A DNA stretch of 9,228 nucleotides from an uncultured Alphaproteobacteria bacterium (GTDB lineage Bacteria > Pseudomonadota > Alphaproteobacteria > Rhizobiales > Aestuariivirgaceae). A model generated the notes under the pieces. It had not been told where the DNA came from. It made no database searches and saw only the letters and a program-made list of their open reading frames with translations. Made by a program: the position numbers and the translations under genes. The DNA lies in contig CALMLK010000407.1 of assembly GCA_937868035.1 (NCBI GenBank), forward strand, positions 1 through 9,228, in the 5' to 3' direction. This document shows, piece by piece, positions 4,557 through 9,228 of this stretch (the first letter of the stretch is position 1; each line of letters opens with the position of its first letter).

Positions 4557-6992
4557 ATGAAATCTTCTGCCCAGGTTGTCGTCATCGGTGGCGGCGTTGT
4601 CGGTTGCTCGGTGCTCTATCACCTCACCAAGGCGGGGTGGAAAGACGTGGTGCTGGTGGAACGCGACATCCTCACCTCCGGCTCCACCTGGCATGCCGCG
4701 GGCGGCTTCCACACGCTGAACGGCGATCCCAACGTCGCCAAGCTGCAGGGCTACACGATCGGCCTCTATGACGAGCTGGAAAAGATTTCCGGCCAGGCCT
4801 GTGGCCTGCACCGCTCCGGCGGCCTCATCCTCGCCGATACGAAGGACCGCATGGACTGGCTGAAGATGGCCCATGCCCGCGCCAAGTACCTCGGCCTCGA
4901 ATGCGAACTCCTCACCATGGCGGAAGCGAAGAAACTGAACCCGCTGCTGGAGGAACAGTATTTCGTCGGCGCCATGCTGGACGCCGCCGACGGCAACCTC
5001 GATCCCGAAGGCACCACGCACGCCTACGCCAAGTCGGCCCGCATCGGCGGCGCAGAGATCTACCAGGGCACGCGCGTACAGGAACTGAAGCACCGCGCCG
5101 ATGGCTCGTGGGATGTGATCACCGACAAGGGCAACATCCATGCCGAGCATGTGGTGAACTGCGGCGGCCTGTGGGCCCGCGAAGTGGGCCGCATGGTGGG
5201 TCTGGAACTTCCCGTGCTCGCCATGGAACACATGTATCTCGTGACCGAGGAAGTGCCGGAAGTCGTGGCCTTCAACAAGGAGTTCGGCAAGGAAGTCTCG
5301 CACATCATCGACTTCAAGGCCGAGATCTACATGCGCCAGGAACGCACCGGCCTCGTGCTCGGCACCTATGAGCAGGATTGCCGCCCGTGGCAGCCCCGGC
5401 AGACACCGTGGGGCTTCGGCCGTGAACTGCTGCAGCCGGACCTTGAGCGCATCTCGCCAAATCTCGAATTGGGCTACAAGCATTTCCCCGTCTTGCAGAA
5501 GGCCGGCATCAAGCGTGTCATCAACGGGCCCTTCACCTTGACCCCCGACGGCAACCCGCTCGTCGGCCCCGTGCCCGGCGTCAAGAACTACTGGGTCGCT
5601 TGCGGTGTGATGGCAGGCTTCAGCCAGGGCGGCGGCGTCGGCCTCGCGCTCTCGCAATGGATGGTGACCGGCGATCCGGGCTTCGACGTGTGGGCCATGG
5701 ACGTGGCGCGTTTCGGTGAATGGGCGACGCGCAGCTACACCAACGAGAAGGTGCGCGAGAACTATTCGCGCCGCTTCTCCATCCGTTTCCCCAACGAGGA
5801 ACTGCCCGCCGCCCGCCCGCAGCAGACGACGCCCATCTACGACACCATGCTCTCCGAAGGTGCTGTGATGGGTGACTCCTGGGGTCTCGAAACGCCGCTC
5901 TGGTTCGCGCCCAAGGGCGTGGAACCGAAGGACGTCGTCTCCTTCCGCCGCTCCAACGACTTCCCCCATGTGAGCGCGGAAGTGAAGGGCACGCGCAACG
6001 GCGTCGGTGTCACCGAAATCGCCAACTTCGCCAAGTACCGCTTCACCGGCGCAGGCGCGGAAGCCTTCCTCTCGCGCCTCATGACCAACAAGATGCCGAA
6101 GACCGGCCGCATCATCCTGACGCCGATGCTCAATCCCGGCGGCAAGCTGATTGGCGACTTCACTATCGGCAAGCTGAATGACGAGACCTTCTACATGTGG
6201 GGCTCGTCGCAGGCGCAGCGCTATCACATGCGCTGGTTTGAAAAGCATCTGCCGTCCGATGGCTCGGTGAAGATCGACCGCCTCGACATGGGGCTGGTGG
6301 GCCTCTCCATTGCCGGACCGAAATCGCGGGATGTGCTGCAGGCCCTGACGGATGAAGACGTGTCCAATGCCGCCTTCAAGTTCATGGACATCCGCGCCAT
6401 GGATATCGGCAACTGCCCGGTCATCATCAACCGCGTCACCTATTCGGGCGACCTCGGTTATGAAATGTGGGTGGCGCCTGAATACCAGCGCCGCCTTTTT
6501 GCCCAGATCAAGAAGGCGGGCAAGCCGCACGGCATCGTCAACTTCGGCATGCGCGCGCTGCTCTCCATGCGCCTGGAAAAGAACTTCCCCACCTGGTACC
6601 GCGAATTGCGCCCCATCTACGGGCCCTTCGAAGCGGGCATGGATCGCTTCATCGACCTGACGAAGAACGACTTCATCGGCCGCGAGGCGGCGATGGAAGA
6701 AAAGCGCTCCGGCGGCAAGCTGCGCCGCGTCTCGATGATCGTCGATGCCGGCGATGCCGATGTGCTGGGCGATGAACCCATTTTCCACAAGGGCAAGGTG
6801 GTGGGCTGGGTCACATCCGGCGGCTATGCGCACTATGTCGAGAAGTCCATGGCGCAGGGCTACATCCCCAGGGAACTCGCAAATGACCTGGGGCAGGGCG
6901 CCTTCGAGATCGAGATTATCGGCGAAATGCGGAAAGCCACCATCAACGTCGATCCGCCCTTCGATCCGGAAGGCAAGCGCATGCGCGGCTGA
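4557..6992 (+). CDS. Dimethylglycine/sarcosine dehydrogenase-like FAD oxidoreductase with GcvT folate domain
   Basis: An 811-residue two-part enzyme. The N-terminal DAO-type flavin domain (about 6-370) has the dinucleotide motif GGGVVG (11-16), Glu35 at the end of the second strand, and GSTWHAAGG, whose His46 matches the histidine that binds FAD covalently in dimethylglycine dehydrogenase. A linker domain follows (about 370-425). The rest is a GcvT-like aminomethyltransferase (about 430-700, with YSGDLGYEMW at 629-638) and its C-terminal barrel (about 710-805). The family oxidatively demethylates N-methyl amines such as dimethylglycine or sarcosine and passes the one-carbon unit to tetrahydrofolate, linking glycine-betaine breakdown to C1 metabolism. 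The exact substrate is not certain, and no other betaine-pathway gene is in the window. No signal peptide is seen. The YbaK-like gene begins 6 bases after the stop. Confidence 0.9.
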   Translation: MKSSAQVVVIGGGVVGCSVLYHLTKAGWKDVVLVERDILTSGSTWHAAGGFHTLNGDPNVAKLQGYTIGLYDELEKISGQACGLHRSGGLILADTKDRMDWLKMAHARAKYLGLECELLTMAEAKKLNPLLEEQYFVGAMLDAADGNLDPEGTTHAYAKSARIGGAEIYQGTRVQELKHRADGSWDVITDKGNIHAEHVVNCGGLWAREVGRMVGLELPVLAMEHMYLVTEEVPEVVAFNKEFGKEVSHIIDFKAEIYMRQERTGLVLGTYEQDCRPWQPRQTPWGFGRELLQPDLERISPNLELGYKHFPVLQKAGIKRVINGPFTLTPDGNPLVGPVPGVKNYWVACGVMAGFSQGGGVGLALSQWMVTGDPGFDVWAMDVARFGEWATRSYTNEKVRENYSRRFSIRFPNEELPAARPQQTTPIYDTMLSEGAVMGDSWGLETPLWFAPKGVEPKDVVSFRRSNDFPHVSAEVKGTRNGVGVTEIANFAKYRFTGAGAEAFLSRLMTNKMPKTGRIILTPMLNPGGKLIGDFTIGKLNDETFYMWGSSQAQRYHMRWFEKHLPSDGSVKIDRLDMGLVGLSIAGPKSRDVLQALTDEDVSNAAFKFMDIRAMDIGNCPVIINRVTYSGDLGYEMWVAPEYQRRLFAQIKKAGKPHGIVNFGMRALLSMRLEKNFPTWYRELRPIYGPFEAGMDRFIDLTKNDFIGREAAMEEKRSGGKLRRVSMIVDAGDADVLGDEPIFHKGKVVGWVTSGGYAHYVEKSMAQGYIPRELANDLGQGAFEIEIIGEMRKATINVDPPFDPEGKRMRG

Positions 6993-6998
6993 AGCCCC

Positions 6999-7487
6999 GT
7001 GATCCCCGCCACGCAACCATCAGCGCTCAAGGTTCAAGCGGTACTCGGACCGCGATTCCGCGTGGTGGAATTTGATGCGAGCACGAAGACCTCCGCTGAC
7101 GCGGCGGCCGCCATCGGATGCACGGTGGCGCAGATTGCCAAGTCTGTGATTTTCCGGGCGCCTGAATCGGGGCGGGTGGTGCTTGTGGTCGCCTCCGGCA
7201 TCAATCGCGTTGACGAAAGGAAAGTGGCTGCGCTGATTGGCGAGAAGGTGAAATCAGCCGACGCGGACTTCGTGCGCGAGCAGACGGGATTTGTCATCGG
7301 GGGCGTTCCGCCGGTGGGCCACGCAACGCCGCCCGTGACACTGCTCGATCTCGACCTGCAACGCCACGGCACCATCTGGGCGGCGGGCGGCACGCCCAAT
7401 GCGGTGTTTGAACTGACGTGGGACTTGCTGGTGGAGATCACCGGTGGCGCACCCGCCGACGTGGCGAAACAGGCTGCGCTGACGTGA
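6999..7487 (+). CDS. YbaK/EbsC-type aminoacyl-tRNA deacylase-like protein
   Basis: A 162-residue single-domain protein of the YbaK/ProX (INS-domain) superfamily, free-standing editing proteins that hydrolyse mischarged tRNAs such as Cys- or Ala-tRNA(Pro) in the cytoplasm. Landmarks are VAQIAKSVIF, with Lys48 at the place of the family's key lysine, VASGINRVDERK, GFVIGGVPPVGH and the C-terminal AAGGTPNAVFEL. Length is normal. Which tRNA it edits cannot be told, since the superfamily includes several subtypes. The start is GTG 6999, six bases after the dehydrogenase stop, with no in-frame ATG nearby and no clear Shine-Dalgarno. This suggests translational coupling, although the two functions are unrelated. 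A stem-loop follows within 10 bases of the stop. Confidence 0.87.
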   Translation: MIPATQPSALKVQAVLGPRFRVVEFDASTKTSADAAAAIGCTVAQIAKSVIFRAPESGRVVLVVASGINRVDERKVAALIGEKVKSADADFVREQTGFVIGGVPPVGHATPPVTLLDLDLQRHGTIWAAGGTPNAVFELTWDLLVEITGGAPADVAKQAALT

Positions 7488-7494
7488 AATGAAA

Positions 7495-7518
7495 AAGGGC
7501 CGCTGAACAGCGGCCCTT
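7495..7518. terminator. Stem-loop terminator shared by converging genes
   Basis: AAGGGCCGCT (7495-7504) pairs perfectly with AGCGGCCCTT (7509-7518) around a GAAC loop. On the minus strand the stem runs into TTTTT (plus-strand A's 7492-7496), making it a good intrinsic terminator for the minus-strand small gene ending at 7538. On the plus strand only TT follows, so it would stop the YbaK-like transcript less efficiently. Confidence 0.8.
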
Positions 7519-7537
7519 CGTAATTCTGGCGCGAAAA

Positions 7538-7825
7538 TCAGGCGCTCTTGTTCATCTGCGACTTGATGAGACCGGCAATGACCTGCACCACGATACCGCC
7601 GATGCCCGACGCTGCGAGGTTGCCCACGGTGCTGCCGCCGCCGGCCGCCGAGGCCAGCGCCGGAATGATGGCGCCGAGAAGGTTACCGCCGCCCAAGCCA
7701 CCAAGTGCACCGGCAATCGTGTTGCCGAGGCCGCCGAGGCTCGCGTTCTTCATTGCAGCGCCGCCGACGTTGCCGCCCACCGCACCCGCAACAAGCTGCA
7801 GGATGATCGGAAGAAGTGTTTCCAT
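7538..7825 (-). CDS. Small glycine-rich membrane-type protein of unknown function
   Basis: A 95-residue protein beginning METLLPIILQLVAGAVGGN. It consists almost wholly of Gly, Ala, Leu, Ile and Val, with repeated small-xxx-small spacing (GAVGGNVGGAA, GALGGLGGGNLLGAI, GIGGIVVQVIAGLI) and a basic end KSQMNKSA. This pattern fits glycine-zipper helices that pack in a membrane. I recall similar short proteins in Hyphomicrobiales, but know no demonstrated function. There is no cleavable signal, cysteine or enzymatic motif. The start ATG 7825 has GGGAG 6 bases upstream; a longer frame back to 7897 adds a polar, non-family-like leader and is less likely. It lies downstream of the sugar phosphotransferase gene on the same strand after a 147-base gap, and ends at a good terminator. 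Bacteriocin-like or holin-like roles are possible but unsupported. Confidence 0.75.
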   Translation of the reverse strand: METLLPIILQLVAGAVGGNVGGAAMKNASLGGLGNTIAGALGGLGGGNLLGAIIPALASAAGGGSTVGNLAASGIGGIVVQVIAGLIKSQMNKSA

Positions 7826-7831
7826 TGTGGT

Positions 7832-7836
7832 CTCCC
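7832..7836 (-). promoter_or_regulatory. Ribosome binding site of the small glycine-rich protein
   Basis: GGGAG on the minus strand lies 6 bases before ATG 7825 and decides this start over the upstream in-frame methionine at 7897. Confidence 0.65.
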
Positions 7837-7972
7837 ATTGATGCCCACCCCCGCGGCGGGACTCACTCAAGGTAGCATTCTTTGAATACTTCACCAAATG
7901 GGAATGGGGAAAGGCGAGTGGTGAGCGGGTTTGGGGCAGGACGCAACAGATGCTGCATCCCGCGCCATTGGC

Positions 7973-9228
7973 CTAGTACGCATTCTCCGACTTCAACAAC
8001 GCAAGCGGCGTCTTTGCCAGGATATAGAGGTCAAAGCCCAGCGACCAACGGTCGATGTATTCAAGGTCGTGCTTGACGCGCTGTTCAAGTTTCTCCGTTG
8101 TATCCGTCTCGCCGCGCCAGCCGCGAACCTGGGCCCAGCCTGTGATGCCGGGCTTCACCTTGTGGCGCGCGAAGTAGCCATCGACCACCTCGTCATACAG
8201 GGTGCCTGCCGCCTTGGCCTGCGTGGCGTGCGGGCGGGGACCGACCAGCGAAAGTGTGCCAGCGAGAACGTTGAAGAGTTGCGGCAGCTCATCCAGCGAT
8301 GTCTTGCGGATGATGCGGCCCACGCGTGTCACGCGCGGATCGTTCTTCGTCACCAGCTTCGCGGCCTGGGCATCGGACATGTCTGTATACATCGAGCGGA
8401 ACTTGAACACTTCCACCAGCTCGTTGTTGAAGCCGAAACGCTTCTGCCGGAAAATCACCGGACCCTTGCTCTCCAGCTTCACGGCCAGCGCCACGCCCGC
8501 CATGACGGGCGCAAGGGCGACGATGGCAAACGAGGCGATCACCTTGTCCATGGCACCCTTCAGGAACGCATCCCATCCTGACAGCGGACGCTCGAACACG
8601 TTGAGAAGCGGCAATTGGCCAAGATAGGTATAGGCGCGCGGGCTCAGCTTCAGTCCCGCCGCGGCGGCGCTGATGCGAATGTCCACCGGCAGCACCCACA
8701 GGCGTTTCAGGATTTGCAGCAGGCGCTGCTCGGCTGTCATGGGAATGGCGACGATGACGAGGTCCACGCGGTTGCTGCGGGCGAAATCGGCAAGGTCGCC
8801 GATCTTTCCGAGCTTGCGGTGCTTGCGGATCGATTCCGGGCTGCGGTTGTCGAAGCGGTCGTCAAACAAGCCGACCACCTCGGCATCGAGGCCCGGCGAC
8901 TGTTCGATGAGGTTGATGGCGTCTTCGGCTGCCTTGCCGCCGCCCACGATGGCGATGCGTTGCTTGAGGCCACCGCTGCGCGCAAAGGGCTGCGACCAGA
9001 TGTGCGTGAAGAGGCGCGACGCGGCGAAATAGAGGCCCGTCAACACCACGAATCCCAGTGCCCAGTTCTGCCCCAGCGAGAGGTGAAACAGCGGCGACAG
9101 CCACCATCCCGCAAACCCGATGGTCGCGGTGATGGCGAGGCTCTTGATCGCGGCGGAAAACCCGTGGAACCACGCGGCGGCACCGTAGAGGTCAAAACCC
9201 CGGATCAGACGCAACGCTGCAAATGCGA
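7973..9228 (-). CDS. Undecaprenyl-phosphate sugar phosphotransferase (exopolysaccharide initiating enzyme), 5' end outside window
   Basis: The frame stays open to the right edge, so the start lies beyond base 9228; about 418 residues are visible of a protein usually near 500. The enzyme moves a sugar-1-phosphate from a UDP-sugar, usually glucose, to undecaprenyl phosphate, the first membrane step of exopolysaccharide or capsule assembly. Visible parts are two membrane helices (encoded at about 9000-9180), a CoA-binding-like Rossmann domain starting RIAIVGGGKAAEDA (near 8950), a further membrane helix near 8500-8560, and the C-terminal bacterial sugar transferase domain. That domain carries the signature runs FGFNNELVEVFKFRSMY, TSLDELPQLFNVLAGTLSL, VGPRPH and VKPGITGWAQVRGWRGETDT. 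It ends in ENAY, as typical homologues do. The TTG at 9214 is not a good start because the frame continues upstream. Confidence 0.93.
   Translation of the reverse strand, partial: AFAALRLIRGFDLYGAAAWFHGFSAAIKSLAITATIGFAGWWLSPLFHLSLGQNWALGFVVLTGLYFAASRLFTHIWSQPFARSGGLKQRIAIVGGGKAAEDAINLIEQSPGLDAEVVGLFDDRFDNRSPESIRKHRKLGKIGDLADFARSNRVDLVIVAIPMTAEQRLLQILKRLWVLPVDIRISAAAAGLKLSPRAYTYLGQLPLLNVFERPLSGWDAFLKGAMDKVIASFAIVALAPVMAGVALAVKLESKGPVIFRQKRFGFNNELVEVFKFRSMYTDMSDAQAAKLVTKNDPRVTRVGRIIRKTSLDELPQLFNVLAGTLSLVGPRPHATQAKAAGTLYDEVVDGYFARHKVKPGITGWAQVRGWRGETDTTEKLEQRVKHDLEYIDRWSLGFDLYILAKTPLALLKSENAY

Noticed and set aside
4071..7016. A 981-codon open frame on the minus strand across the HU and dehydrogenase genes
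   Set aside because: It lies exactly opposite two well-recognised genes. Its predicted protein is rich in His, Arg, Ala and Asp, as expected from antisense reading of GC-biased codons. It also runs through the HU terminator, and I see no family motif.
7949..7959. GATGC-T-GCATC hairpin as a terminator of the sugar phosphotransferase gene
   Set aside because: The stem is only five pairs and no T-run follows it on the minus strand.

Overview
The window is GC-rich bacterial chromosome with tightly packed genes. It looks alphaproteobacterial, most likely Hyphomicrobiales or a close relative. The pointers are the short, atypical glutamyl-tRNA synthetase, the rhizobial-style HU protein ending in a GRNPLTGE-type tail, the small glycine-rich METLLP-type protein, and CtrA-like and GANTC (CcrM-type) sites in one promoter region. 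I see no tRNA or rRNA gene, insertion sequence, integrase, CRISPR array or phage gene.

Layout from left to right. At 1-120 is the tail of a gene that resembles the C-terminus of glutamine-dependent NAD+ synthetase. An aldo/keto reductase (145-1134, minus) converges on it. The aldo/keto reductase is divergent from a glutamyl-tRNA synthetase (1196-2515, plus), and the two share a 61-base spacer. A glutathione S-transferase-like gene and a family 2 glycosyltransferase follow on the same strand with almost no gaps. Next comes a 200-base AT-rich spacer that is unlike the rest of the window. It leads to an HU-type nucleoid protein gene closed by a strong intrinsic terminator. A large dimethylglycine/sarcosine dehydrogenase-like flavoprotein (FAD domain plus GcvT-type folate domain) follows, with a YbaK-type aminoacyl-tRNA deacylase-like gene six bases behind it. 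A shared stem-loop then separates these from two minus-strand genes: a 95-residue glycine-rich membrane protein of unknown function, and a polyprenyl-phosphate sugar phosphotransferase that runs off the right edge.

These are mostly housekeeping and metabolic genes that do not form one pathway. Two (gltX and the YbaK-like gene) concern aminoacyl-tRNA. Two (the GT2 enzyme and the phosphotransferase) concern surface or exopolysaccharide sugars but lie far apart on opposite strands. I found no defence, mobile or otherwise new multi-gene system. The most unusual part is the HU promoter region (about 3959-4083). It carries five GANTC sites in 125 bases, an exact TTAA-N7-TTAA pair and a perfect 8+8 inverted repeat, which suggests cell-cycle control of this nucleoid protein.
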